The notes beneath the pieces are model-generated. The model saw only the letters and a program-made list of their open reading frames with translations. It was not told the origin of the DNA and made no database searches. Positions 35,498 through 45,866 of a DNA stretch of 64,000 nucleotides are shown in pieces. Numbering within the stretch: the stretch's first letter is position 1; each line of letters begins with the position of its first letter. This DNA is from Candidatus Vagococcus giribetii. GTDB lineage: Bacteria; Bacillota; Bacilli; Lactobacillales; Vagococcaceae. The translations under genes were made by a program, and so were the position numbers. The stretch lies in contig NZ_JAFLVX010000015.1 in assembly GCF_017316185.1 (NCBI RefSeq), positions 62,001 to 126,000 on the forward strand. Direction: 5' to 3'.

Positions 35498-35498
35498 T

Positions 35499-36386
35499 TT
35501 ACTCATCTAAAGCTTCATAGAAATTACCCATAATTGTGACATTCTCTGAAATACTAACAAATGCTTTTGGATCTGAATCCCTCATAGCAATTTGAAGTAA
35601 CGGAATCTGATCACGAGTAATAATCGTAATTAAAATGGTTTGCTTATTATGATTAAATGCACCTTCTGCATCATTTACAATAGTAATCCCGCGACGAATT
35701 CGTCGTTGAACTTGCTCAATCACTGCATCAGGTTTTGTTGTAACAATCATGATTTGCATTTTTTTCTGTTTCGTAAAAACAACATCCACTACTTTTCCAT
35801 TCACAAAAATTGAGAAAGCACTGTAGAATGCATAAGGCCAACCAAATAAAAATCCTGATGTCATGATGATACAGGCATTAATGATGATGTTTAGTGAGCC
35901 GACATTTTTACCAGTCATCTTGCGAATTGTCACACTCACAATATCTAGTCCACCAGATGACAACCCACTTCTTAAAGCAAGTCCGACACCTAATCCACAA
36001 ACTGCCCCACCAAAAATCGCACAAATAATTGGGTCTTTTGATAACTCTGTGACAGGGATTATCTGAATGAATAGTGACGTCATAAAAACGGAAATCATGG
36101 TGAATATCGTAAATTTCCGACTGATTTTGTACCAAGCTAATATAAATAAAGGAATATTTAAGGCGTATAACACAACAGACATGGGTAATTCAATCCCTGT
36201 CATATTTTCAGTTAAAGTCACAACAATTTGACCTAAACCAGTCACACCACTGGCGTAAATATGTCCTGGTCGCCAGAACATATTCAACGCTACTGCTTGT
36301 AGTATCCCATTAATGATTGCCATCGAGACTTTTTCCATGTATTGTCTATGGAAAAACTTATCTCTGAGGTCTTCTATCTTTTCCAT
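35499..36386 (-). CDS. YitT family membrane protein (DUF161/DUF2179)
   Basis: Predicted 295-residue protein. The N-terminal two thirds have about five or six membrane spans with the GGAVCGLGVGLALRSGLSSGG motif region. The C-terminal 85 residues form a soluble DUF2179 domain. Family function is unknown. A clear ribosome-binding site is weak here: AGGAG lies 13 bases before the ATG, so the start is not certain. It lies 47 bases downstream of aspS and could be cotranscribed. Confidence 0.85.
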   Translation of the reverse strand: MEKIEDLRDKFFHRQYMEKVSMAIINGILQAVALNMFWRPGHIYASGVTGLGQIVVTLTENMTGIELPMSVVLYALNIPLFILAWYKISRKFTIFTMISVFMTSLFIQIIPVTELSKDPIICAIFGGAVCGLGVGLALRSGLSSGGLDIVSVTIRKMTGKNVGSLNIIINACIIMTSGFLFGWPYAFYSAFSIFVNGKVVDVVFTKQKKMQIMIVTTKPDAVIEQVQRRIRRGITIVNDAEGAFNHNKQTILITIITRDQIPLLQIAMRDSDPKAFVSISENVTIMGNFYEALDE

Positions 36387-36433
36387 TTTTTCTTTCTAAC
36401 TCCTTTATACAAAACAACGGATAACAGTGACTT

Positions 36434-38197
36434 CTATTTTTCTTCCAGTTTAACTGCTAAATGTAATTCTTCTAATTGGTCGTTAGACACGGTACCAGGA
36501 GCATCTGTCATTAAATCAACGGCACGATTATTTTTTGGAAAAGCAATTACTTCACGAATATTATCTTTTTTAGCTAATAACATGATTAATCTATCTAAGC
36601 CTAAAGCAATTCCTCCATGTGGTGGGAAACCATACTCTAAAGCATCCATTAAGAAACCAAATTGCTCTTGTGCTGATTCTTTTGTAAATCCTAAGGCACT
36701 AAACATATCCTCTTGAACATCTCTTTGATAGATTCTAAGTGAGCCTCCACCTAATTCATATCCATTTAATACCACGTCATAAGCTTCTGCATATACTTTT
36801 TCAGGAGCTGTTTTTAATAATTCAATGTCACTTGCTTTTGGCATCGTGAATGGATGGTGAGCTGCTGAGTAGCGACCTGCTTCTTCGTCATACTCTAATA
36901 ATGGCCAGTCTACTACCCATAGGAAATTAAATGTATCTTCATCAATTAAGTCTAATTCTTTTCCTAAACGGTTTCTTAAAGCTCCTAAGGAAGCTGCAAC
37001 AACGTCTTTTTTATCTGCAACAAACATCAATAAATCTCCCACTTCAGCTTGTGTCGCAGCAATAATACTATCTGAGTGCTCTGTTAAGAATTTAGCGATA
37101 GGTCCTTTTAGGCCATCTTCTTCGACTTTCACCCAAGCAAGACCTTTAGCACCAAATTGAGCTAACCACTCACCTAATTTATCCATGTCTTTTCTTGAAT
37201 AATTAGCCGCTGCACCTTTAGCGTTGATTGCTTTCACTGCACCACCTGACTCAAGAGCTGATTTGAAGACTTTAAATTCAACGTTAGCAACTGCTTCATT
37301 TAAGTCAATTAATTCCATATCAAAACGAGTGTCTGGCTTATCCACACCAAAACGAGCCATAGCATCATCATAAGTCATACGTGGGAAAGGCAAAGTAATT
37401 TCTTGTCCCATTACTTCTTTCATCACTTTAGCTAACATGTTTTCTGTATAAGTTTGGATTTCTTCTGCTGTTAAGAAACTTGTTTCAATATCGACTTGAG
37501 TAAATTCTGGCTGACGGTCTCCACGTAAATCTTCATCTCTAAAACAACGCACGATTTGATAGTATTTATCAACCCCTGCACCCATTAATAATTGTTTTGT
37601 TGTTTGAGGAGATTGTGGTAATGCGTAAAAATGACCTTCATGAACACGAGAAGGCACCAAATAATCACGAGCTCCCTCTGGCGTTGATTTGTTTAAATAA
37701 GGTGTTTCCACATCAATAAACCCGTGGTCATTTAAGTAATTACGAATCACCATACTTGTTTCATGACGCAATTTTAAATTGTTAAACATTTCAGGGCGAC
37801 GAATATCCATAAAACGATATTTCATACGAGTATCTTCATTAACATTTTCGTCTCCAATCACAAAAGGAGGTGTTTTAGATTCGTTATAAATAACGATTTC
37901 GCTAGCAACGATTTCAATTTCACCTGTCTTCATGTTTGGGTTAACGGCGCCTTCACGTTTAACCACTGTTCCTTTGACACCAATAACAAATTCACTACGA
38001 CATTTATCCGCAATAGCTAATGCTTCTTCTGATGTTTCGGGGTTGAAGACGATCTGTACAATGCCTTCTCTATCTCTTAAATCAATAAAGATTAAGCCGC
38101 CTAAGTCACGACGCTTTTGCACCCAACCTTTAACAGTTACTTCTTGTCCTAATTCTTCAAGGCCAACCAGGCCACAATAAGTTGTTCTTTTATCCAT
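36434..38197 (-). CDS. aspS: Aspartyl-tRNA synthetase
   Basis: Predicted 587-residue class II synthetase of the bacterial type: an N-terminal OB-fold anticodon-binding domain (about 1-110), the catalytic core interrupted by the GAD insertion, and motif 3 GLDRLIML near the C-terminus. GGAG lies before the ATG. Expression is controlled by a T-box leader. In many relatives hisS precedes aspS under one leader; here aspS has its own and hisS is not in the window. Confidence 0.96.
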   Translation of the reverse strand: MDKRTTYCGLVGLEELGQEVTVKGWVQKRRDLGGLIFIDLRDREGIVQIVFNPETSEEALAIADKCRSEFVIGVKGTVVKREGAVNPNMKTGEIEIVASEIVIYNESKTPPFVIGDENVNEDTRMKYRFMDIRRPEMFNNLKLRHETSMVIRNYLNDHGFIDVETPYLNKSTPEGARDYLVPSRVHEGHFYALPQSPQTTKQLLMGAGVDKYYQIVRCFRDEDLRGDRQPEFTQVDIETSFLTAEEIQTYTENMLAKVMKEVMGQEITLPFPRMTYDDAMARFGVDKPDTRFDMELIDLNEAVANVEFKVFKSALESGGAVKAINAKGAAANYSRKDMDKLGEWLAQFGAKGLAWVKVEEDGLKGPIAKFLTEHSDSIIAATQAEVGDLLMFVADKKDVVAASLGALRNRLGKELDLIDEDTFNFLWVVDWPLLEYDEEAGRYSAAHHPFTMPKASDIELLKTAPEKVYAEAYDVVLNGYELGGGSLRIYQRDVQEDMFSALGFTKESAQEQFGFLMDALEYGFPPHGGIALGLDRLIMLLAKKDNIREVIAFPKNNRAVDLMTDAPGTVSNDQLEELHLAVKLEEK

Positions 38198-38235
38198 TGT
38201 ACTTTGTCTCCTTTAATAGTTATCTGATAAAAAAT

Positions 38236-38460
38236 AAAAAAAGCCCTTGCTTAAATAAAGCAAGGACGAATGATTAACTCACACGTGGTACCACCTATGT
38301 TTAAGAAATCTAATGCATTTCTTTTCTCTAACGATTAACGCTCGTAACGGAATGATTTTAGTCATTCATCTCCAGAGTGTCTTCACTTTTTATGGACTAA
38401 TTTCACCAAGGCTAGTCCTCTCTTTTTCTTAAAAAGCTTTCTCTCTTTCATAGACATTGT
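38236..38460 (-). ncRNA. T-box riboswitch of aspS
   Basis: The minus strand contains the T-box core AGGTGGTACCACG (38284-38296) followed by a terminator hairpin CCTTGCTT/AAGCAAGG (38245-38265) and a T run. Upstream is a Stem I region with AGAGA-type sequence and paired arms GGACTA/TTAGTCC. The likely specifier is GAC (Asp) at 38379-38381, in the context GTGAA-GAC-A. Uncharged tRNA-Asp would stabilise the antiterminator and allow aspS transcription. Confidence 0.9.
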
Positions 38461-38466
38461 AATTAA

Positions 38467-38495
38467 AAATTACTAGATATCTCTTGAATTGTCAA
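38467..38495 (-). promoter_or_regulatory. Promoter of the aspS T-box leader
   Basis: A perfect TTGACA (38490-38495, minus strand) lies 17 bp from a poor -10, TAATTT (38467-38472). Confidence 0.5.
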
Positions 38496-38540
38496 GGGTT
38501 TTAAAGGAAATCCTCTTAACTACTTTTATTCCGATTTTTT

Positions 38541-38549
38541 TGCTATAAT
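38541..38549 (+). promoter_or_regulatory. Extended -10 promoter of the amidase gene
   Basis: TGCTATAAT is a consensus extended -10; transcription would start near 38556, upstream of the GTG at 38589. Confidence 0.6.
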
Positions 38550-38588
38550 TGTTTGTACAAAACTAATAAATTTATCGGAGCTAACATC

Positions 38589-39893
38589 GTGAGAAATTCA
38601 AATACAAGCAAAAATATGATTAGACTATTTCTTTTCAACTTATTAATCATCGGAATGGTTATTGCTGGTTTTTATTTTATGAGAGGAACCAATCAAATCG
38701 TAACGGTTCAAACCACAGCTATCAATCTACATCAAAAACCAAGCCCTAATTCAACAGTTATCACTCAAGTCCATAAAGAGGACAAAGTCACTATTAAAGA
38801 AAAAAAAGAAGATTGGTACAAAATTCAAACTTCAGACAAAGTTGAAGGTTGGGTTGCTAGTTGGTTGATTTTTGATGGGAAATCCAGTCCCTATACGTAC
38901 TTACCAGCTGTGATTACTCAAAGAAAAACAGAATTAAAAGAAAACCACAACGAGTCTAGCAAAACCTTAACCACCCTAAAAAAACGAGAGAAAGTCTTTG
39001 TCACTCTTGAGTTAAATGGTTGGAGTCGAATTTATGCAGAAGATACTTACGGTTGGGTTCCTTCTGACTCTCTTGAAATCAGAAAGAGCCAACAGCCAAA
39101 CTTTGACGTAGGCGACTCTTTGCAAGTCACTCTTGATAACACTCATCTTTATAGTTCGATGTCTGAAACAAGTGACGTTAAAGAAACTCTTGCTTATGCA
39201 GATAAAGTAACTGTCACAGAATCTGACCATGACTTTTGGTACCAAGTTACAACAAAAGATGGTAAAAAAGGCTATGTTCGCAGTTGGGAAGTCACCACAA
39301 ATGCCTTAAGTAAAAAAGACAAACGACCAAGTGAACCAAAATCTGAATACACTGTGATGCTTGATCCAGGGCATGGTGGTGAAGATCCTGGTGCAGAGAC
39401 AAATGATGGCAAAGTTAAAGAAAAAGACTTAACCTTAAAAACAGCTCAAGCAGTCAAAAAAGAGTTAGAAAATAACGGCTACAACGTCTTAATGACTCGT
39501 TCAGGCGATGACTTTGTTACCTTATCTCGTATTGCTAAAAAAAGCAATGAAAGTAAAGCAGATGCCTTTGTCAGTTTCCACTATGATTCTTCTGGAAACC
39601 CAAATGAAGGATCTGGGACAACAAGTTTTTACCGTCATGATTCGGGACGACCTTTAGCACAAGCAGTTAACGATCAAATCGCTGATATCTTACCTTTAGA
39701 AAATAGAGGCTTCGCTATGCAAGATTATCAAGTCTTACGTGAAAATGAGCGCCCAGCTATTTTACTTGAACTAGGTTATATCAACAATGACCTTGATGCT
39801 AGTTATGCTCAAAGTCCAAAATACCATCAAAAAGTGGCAGAAGCTGTTACTAATGGCTTAAATACTTATATCGATGGCTTAAAAGAAAAGTAA
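38589..39893 (+). CDS. N-acetylmuramoyl-L-alanine amidase with three SH3 domains
   Basis: Predicted 434-residue wall hydrolase. An N-terminal signal anchor (about 9-30) is followed by three bacterial SH3-like domains (about 38-95, 100-165, 170-240) and an Amidase_3 catalytic domain (about 250-430). Zinc ligands are visible in DPGHGG and SFHYD, with catalytic Glu residues in KEKDL and LELGY. It cleaves the bond between MurNAc and L-Ala. GTG at 38589 is preferred: GGAG is 8 bases upstream, and earlier in-frame starts lie at or before the predicted transcript start. Downstream sits an IS element. Confidence 0.93.
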   Translation: MRNSNTSKNMIRLFLFNLLIIGMVIAGFYFMRGTNQIVTVQTTAINLHQKPSPNSTVITQVHKEDKVTIKEKKEDWYKIQTSDKVEGWVASWLIFDGKSSPYTYLPAVITQRKTELKENHNESSKTLTTLKKREKVFVTLELNGWSRIYAEDTYGWVPSDSLEIRKSQQPNFDVGDSLQVTLDNTHLYSSMSETSDVKETLAYADKVTVTESDHDFWYQVTTKDGKKGYVRSWEVTTNALSKKDKRPSEPKSEYTVMLDPGHGGEDPGAETNDGKVKEKDLTLKTAQAVKKELENNGYNVLMTRSGDDFVTLSRIAKKSNESKADAFVSFHYDSSGNPNEGSGTTSFYRHDSGRPLAQAVNDQIADILPLENRGFAMQDYQVLRENERPAILLELGYINNDLDASYAQSPKYHQKVAEAVTNGLNTYIDGLKEK

Positions 39894-39956
39894 AAAAATA
39901 GGGTGAGTCAAAAGTAGTTTTGACCCTGACTAATAAAGAAAATTCACAGAACAAAA

Positions 39957-39986
39957 AAATAGCTAACTCTTTTGAGTTAGCTATTT
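39957..39986. repeat. Left copy of a 30-bp terminator hairpin flanking the IS
   Basis: AAATAGCTAACTC, TTTT and GAGTTAGCTATTT form a perfect 13-bp stem. The identical 30 bp occur at 41512-41541. It now acts as the amidase terminator. Confidence 0.9.
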
Positions 39987-39994
39987 CAGAATGT

Positions 39995-40033
39995 AGACAA
40001 AGTATCAGATTTTTGATACTTTGTCTTTTTTTC
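39995..40033 (+). terminator. Terminator inside the left end of the IS
   Basis: AGACAAAGTATCA (39995-40007) pairs with TGATACTTTGTCT (40014-40026), then a T run follows. It would block readthrough from outside into the transposase. Confidence 0.8.
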
Positions 40034-40064
40034 TTGGTAAAATAGAGAAAAGGAGCTGATTTCA

Positions 40065-41492
40065 ATGCTGAAAAAACAAGATATGAACAAACGTGATCAA
40101 ATTGGTTTTTATTCTCTAGAAGATTTGGTTCCCAAGGAACATCTATTAAGAGATATTGATAAATACGTAGATTTTGATTTTATTTATAAGTTAGTTCAAG
40201 ACAAGTATGATGAATCAAATGGCCGACCTAGTATAGATCCAGTTCTATTAATTAAACTTCCGTTGATTCAATATCTTTATGGAATAAAAAGTATGAGACA
40301 AACCATTAAAGAGGTCGAGGTTAATATGGCTTATCGATGGTTTCTTGGTTTAGATATTAAAGATTCAGTTCCTCATTTTTCAACATTTGGAAAAAATTAC
40401 TCTAGAAGATTCAAAGGGGCAGATATCTTTGAACAAATTTTTTATGGCATTTTGGCACAATGTATCGAAGCTCATTTAATCGATACAACAGAAGTATTTA
40501 TTGATGGAACACACGTCAAAGCACATGCAAATAATAAGAAATATGAAAGTAAAGAAGTTACTGAGGATACTCTTTTTTATGTAAGTTCACTTCAAAAGGA
40601 AGTTGAAATTGATCGAGAAAAAAGATTAAAAAAGCCCTTAAAAAAAAGAAAGGAAAGTGAGAATCAAACAAAATTCAAAAAGATTAGTAAAACGGATGAC
40701 GAAAGTGGTTGGTTTCATAAAGGAGAACATAAACAGGTATTTGCTTATGCCACACAAGTGGCATGTGATAGAAATGGCTGGGTTCTGGGATACACGACTC
40801 ATCCAGGAAATCACCATGATAGTCGCACGTTTATCGATATTTATACGAAACTACAAAGTCATTTTACTTTATATAAATTAGTAATGGATGCCGGATACAA
40901 GACACCAGGGATTGCTCATTTATTATTTCAAAATAATTTAACACCCGTCTTTCCTTACAAAAGACCAATGACCAAAAAGGTTTTTTTCAAAAAATATGAT
41001 TATGTTTATGATGAATACTTTGATCAATATATTTGTCCTAATATGAAAGTTTTAAAATATACAACAACCAACAGAGACGGTTATCGGGAATATAAAAGTA
41101 GCCCTGCTGACTGTAGTCGTTGCCCTTTAATCGCTGATTGCACTGAATCAAAAGAAAAGAGAAAACAAATTCAACGACATTTATGGGAAGAAGACATGGA
41201 GCGCTGTGAAGATATACGTCATTCTCTTGGAATGAAAGAAATATACAACAATCGAAAACAAACTATTGAACGATTGTTTGGAACAGCGAAGGAATTTCAT
41301 GGACTACGTTACACTAATTTAGTTGGTAAAGAAAAAATGCACATGAAAATTGGGCTTACTTTCGCATGCCTCAACATCAAAAAATTAGCAAAAATGCTTA
41401 AATTAAGAGACCTGGAGGGCTCTATTTTTTTGCCTATTTTCAAAATTAATGATGGAATACAAAAAAACAAACCAATTACTCTTATTGAGTAA
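40065..41492 (+). CDS. IS1182-type transposase
   Basis: Predicted 475-residue DDE transposase. The N-terminal DUF772-like domain (about 15-120) is followed by the catalytic core with likely D147 (FIDGTHVKA), D275 (MDAGYKT) and E402 (QTIERLFGTAKE). A Cys cluster (CSRC, then C at 359) precedes the last motif, as in this family. AGGAG precedes ATG. The frame is full-length with no stops, so the protein may be functional. Confidence 0.93.
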   Translation: MLKKQDMNKRDQIGFYSLEDLVPKEHLLRDIDKYVDFDFIYKLVQDKYDESNGRPSIDPVLLIKLPLIQYLYGIKSMRQTIKEVEVNMAYRWFLGLDIKDSVPHFSTFGKNYSRRFKGADIFEQIFYGILAQCIEAHLIDTTEVFIDGTHVKAHANNKKYESKEVTEDTLFYVSSLQKEVEIDREKRLKKPLKKRKESENQTKFKKISKTDDESGWFHKGEHKQVFAYATQVACDRNGWVLGYTTHPGNHHDSRTFIDIYTKLQSHFTLYKLVMDAGYKTPGIAHLLFQNNLTPVFPYKRPMTKKVFFKKYDYVYDEYFDQYICPNMKVLKYTTTNRDGYREYKSSPADCSRCPLIADCTESKEKRKQIQRHLWEEDMERCEDIRHSLGMKEIYNNRKQTIERLFGTAKEFHGLRYTNLVGKEKMHMKIGLTFACLNIKKLAKMLKLRDLEGSIFLPIFKINDGIQKNKPITLIE

Positions 41493-41511
41493 CTAGTTTG
41501 TCTTCAATCTG

Positions 41512-41541
41512 AAATAGCTAACTCTTTTGAGTTAGCTATTT
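41512..41541. repeat. Right copy of the 30-bp terminator hairpin
   Basis: Identical to 39957-39986. Together with the T-poor but A-rich flank it serves as terminator of glpF on the minus strand. Confidence 0.9.
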
Positions 41542-41552
41542 TTGTTGTTTTT

Positions 41553-42269
41553 TTATGGAATCATACCCCATACTAATGCTGCTAATAAACCACCTAACAT
41601 AGGTCCAACAACTGGTACCCAAGCGTAACCCCAATCAGAGTCACCTTTGTTAGCGATTGGTAATAATTGATGAGCAATACGAGGTCCCAAGTCACGGGCA
41701 GGGTTGATTGCGTAACCAGTAGGTCCACCTAAAGATAAACCTAATGAAAGAATCAATACACCAACGATTAATGGATTCATACCATCAGCAAATGTTGTAC
41801 GACCAAATGCTAGTAAAGCAAATACTAATACAAATGTTCCGATTAACTCAGTAATCATGTTTGAGAATGGACTTCTAATAGCAGGTCCTGTTGAGAATGT
41901 TCCTAGGATAGTTGCTTCGTCTTTTGTCGCTTCCCAATGAGGCATGTAAGTTACCCAAACAAGAGCAGCTCCAACAATACCACCTAAAATTTGAGCAATG
42001 ATAAACGGTGCTACCATGTTCCAACCAATGTTACCTGCAACAGCCATACCTAATGTTACTGCCGGGTTTAAGTGAGCTGGTCCCATGAAACTTGAACAGT
42101 AAACAGCGATTGTTACTGCTGCACCCCAACCTAATGTAATAACAACCCAACCAGCGCCTTGTGCTTTACTTTTGTTTAATGATACAGCAGCTACTACACC
42201 ATTACCTAAAAGGACTAAAATAAGAGTTCCTAAAAACTCACTAAAAATTTGTAATGTATCTCCACTCAT
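41553..42269 (-). CDS. glpF: Glycerol uptake facilitator
   Basis: Predicted 238-residue aquaporin-family channel with six membrane spans and both signature loops: HLNPAVTL and INPARDLGPR (Asp after the second NPAR is typical of glyceroporins). It lets glycerol diffuse into the cell, where GlpK traps it. Its start lies 3 bases after the glpO stop, with AAGGAG upstream. It is last in the glpK-glpO-glpF operon. Confidence 0.95.
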   Translation of the reverse strand: MSGDTLQIFSEFLGTLILVLLGNGVVAAVSLNKSKAQGAGWVVITLGWGAAVTIAVYCSSFMGPAHLNPAVTLGMAVAGNIGWNMVAPFIIAQILGGIVGAALVWVTYMPHWEATKDEATILGTFSTGPAIRSPFSNMITELIGTFVLVFALLAFGRTTFADGMNPLIVGVLILSLGLSLGGPTGYAINPARDLGPRIAHQLLPIANKGDSDWGYAWVPVVGPMLGGLLAALVWGMIP

Positions 42270-42272
42270 AAC

Positions 42273-44093
42273 TTAATTCTCCTTCTTTAAATTCATTAAT
42301 TTTGATTCGTTTATAACTTCTTCTAATTCTAATAAATAAGTTCTTTTCTCGCTCTCGCTCCAACTAAAATACCCTGCCATTGTGTTGATTACTGGCTCTT
42401 TTAATCGATCCAGTTGATCACTAATAAATAATAAATAGTTAGTTCGTCTTAGTAGGTAATCAACAGGTGTTAATGTCATTTCATGATTTAAAGAATAGAG
42501 CAAACTAGCACTCTCTCCTATCGTTAAACCTGGAATACTCTCACCAACGTAAGTTAATACTGTAGGCATATTAGAACCGTACAGATTAGCTAAAAATCGA
42601 GCTTCTTCCATGTCTAACCCTTTTTCAACACCTAATTGAGCAAATCGAGATAATTCTTCTTCAACCTGTTGTCCATCAAAATGACCACCTGAAACAGGAT
42701 AGTGACTTGAGTCAATCAAACTAAATGGTTTGCCTTCTTTTTCTGTCAATAGACGAGCAATTAACGCAGTTGCACCTTCAGCCATCAAACGATAATCCGT
42801 AATCTTACCACCTGCTAAGGTGATTAAACCACTCGTCGTTACTTCTAAGCTACTTCCTCTTGAAATAGATGAATTACTTGTTTCAGGGACTGTGCTTTTA
42901 GCTGATTTGATTACTTTTTCTACTTGCTCTTTTGTCATATCATGAACTAAGTAAGCTGAAACACTGGCAACAATGTCATCAAAACTTTCTTGAGTCATAC
43001 CATGAGTTACTCCGCCATTGTAATCAGATCCACCATTTTCAGCGATCAACGGACGTAAACCAGCCCAACTCGCTTCAATATCACTTAGCTTAATCTGAGC
43101 TTCTGGAAACTGATGATTAATAATTTGGAGGAGATAAGTCACATCTTCTTGCGTTACTCTCGGATGTTTCAAATCACCTGTGTAATCAGTATCTGTCGTA
43201 CCAAAATACGTTTTATTTTCTCTTGGAATAACGAAAACCATACGCCCATCATGTCGACCTGTATCAAAATAAGTAGGTTGAGAAACACTTAGTTTACTAC
43301 GATCAACTACTAAGTGAACTCCTTTAGTTGGTCTCATCACAGCTTTAAACTCTTGCTCTTTATCAAGCTGACGAATGGTATCTGACCAAGGACCAGTTGT
43401 ATTGATCACTACTTTGGCATGAATTTCATAAACGTCATTGATTAATTGGTCTTCTACTTTAACACCAGAAATTTGTCCCATATCATCATAAATAAAGCCT
43501 ATTACTTTTGTTCGACTTAATAAATGAGCACCATCACTTGCTGCTTGTTTGATGTTTTCAATCACTAACCTCGCATCATTGTTGGTGTAATCTAGGTACA
43601 AACCTCCACCTAATAGCCTATCCGTATTGATTTTTGGTACTCTTTTGATAACTTCTTCACGACTCAACACTTGATTGGTATATCTTGTATCAGTTACTTG
43701 AGCTAGTTGATCGTATAAATCCATAGCTACTTTTACTGAGAACATGGAAAACGTTGAACCAGGCTCATCATAAATAGGTAGTAACATCGGACTTGGCTTT
43801 GGAATATGCGGAGCGATTCGTTGAACTGTTGCTCGTTCTTTTACCGTATCTGCTACAACTTCCACATCGAAATTTTTTAAATAACGAATACCACCATGGA
43901 CCAACTTAGTCGAACGTGAAGAGGTACCTTCTGCAAAATCTTGCATGTCTACTAACGCAGTGGTGATGCCAGAAGCTGCTGTCTGAACAGCAACTCCTGC
44001 ACCTGTTATCCCACCACCAATAATTAAGCAATCCACTGTTTCTTTTTTTAACACTTCTTTTGATTTCTCACGAGTTTTAAGGGAAAAATGCAT
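42273..44093 (-). CDS. glpO: Alpha-glycerophosphate oxidase
   Basis: Predicted 606-residue FAD enzyme that oxidises glycerol-3-phosphate to dihydroxyacetone phosphate with O2, forming H2O2. The dinucleotide-binding motif GGGITGAG is near residue 26, followed by the GTSSRSTKLVHGGIRYL segment of the GlpD/GlpO family. I call oxidase rather than quinone-linked dehydrogenase from the operon order and the length above 600. AAGGA lies 9 bases before ATG. The H2O2 produced links it to the catalase. Confidence 0.92.
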   Translation of the reverse strand: MHFSLKTREKSKEVLKKETVDCLIIGGGITGAGVAVQTAASGITTALVDMQDFAEGTSSRSTKLVHGGIRYLKNFDVEVVADTVKERATVQRIAPHIPKPSPMLLPIYDEPGSTFSMFSVKVAMDLYDQLAQVTDTRYTNQVLSREEVIKRVPKINTDRLLGGGLYLDYTNNDARLVIENIKQAASDGAHLLSRTKVIGFIYDDMGQISGVKVEDQLINDVYEIHAKVVINTTGPWSDTIRQLDKEQEFKAVMRPTKGVHLVVDRSKLSVSQPTYFDTGRHDGRMVFVIPRENKTYFGTTDTDYTGDLKHPRVTQEDVTYLLQIINHQFPEAQIKLSDIEASWAGLRPLIAENGGSDYNGGVTHGMTQESFDDIVASVSAYLVHDMTKEQVEKVIKSAKSTVPETSNSSISRGSSLEVTTSGLITLAGGKITDYRLMAEGATALIARLLTEKEGKPFSLIDSSHYPVSGGHFDGQQVEEELSRFAQLGVEKGLDMEEARFLANLYGSNMPTVLTYVGESIPGLTIGESASLLYSLNHEMTLTPVDYLLRRTNYLLFISDQLDRLKEPVINTMAGYFSWSESEKRTYLLELEEVINESKLMNLKKEN

Positions 44094-44118
44094 CTCAATT
44101 ATCCTTCATTTCTATTAA

Positions 44119-45753
<1,635 letters not shown>

Positions 45754-45824
45754 GACAAATAAATATACTATTAATAGACGAAAGCTTGTCACCTATACCT
45801 TTTCACAAAGATTAAGCGTCAAAA

Positions 45825-45855
45825 AAAATACTATTAATAATTCTAATAGTATTTT
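45825..45855 (-). terminator. Intrinsic terminator of the Mga-type regulator gene
   Basis: AAAATACTATTA (45825-45836) pairs with TAATAGTATTTT (45844-45855); on the minus strand T residues follow. Confidence 0.8.
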
Positions 45856-45866
45856 TAAAAGTTATT

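Larger units (their letters stand above)
39987..41511 (+). mobile_element. IS1182-family insertion sequence
   Basis: The element is about 1525 bp with one transposase. Its ends are imperfect inverted repeats: CAGAATGTAGACAAAGTA at 39987 and CAGATTGAAGACAAACTA reading in from 41511 (15 of 18 match). It is bounded directly by two copies of a 30-bp hairpin, which I read as a target duplication of a bidirectional terminator between the amidase and glpF. The transposase frame is intact, so the element may be active. Confidence 0.88.

Noticed and set aside
39901-39926. A hairpin GGGT...ACCC right after the amidase stop
   Set aside because: It lacks a T run and has an uneven stem. The strong 30-bp hairpin that follows is the better terminator.
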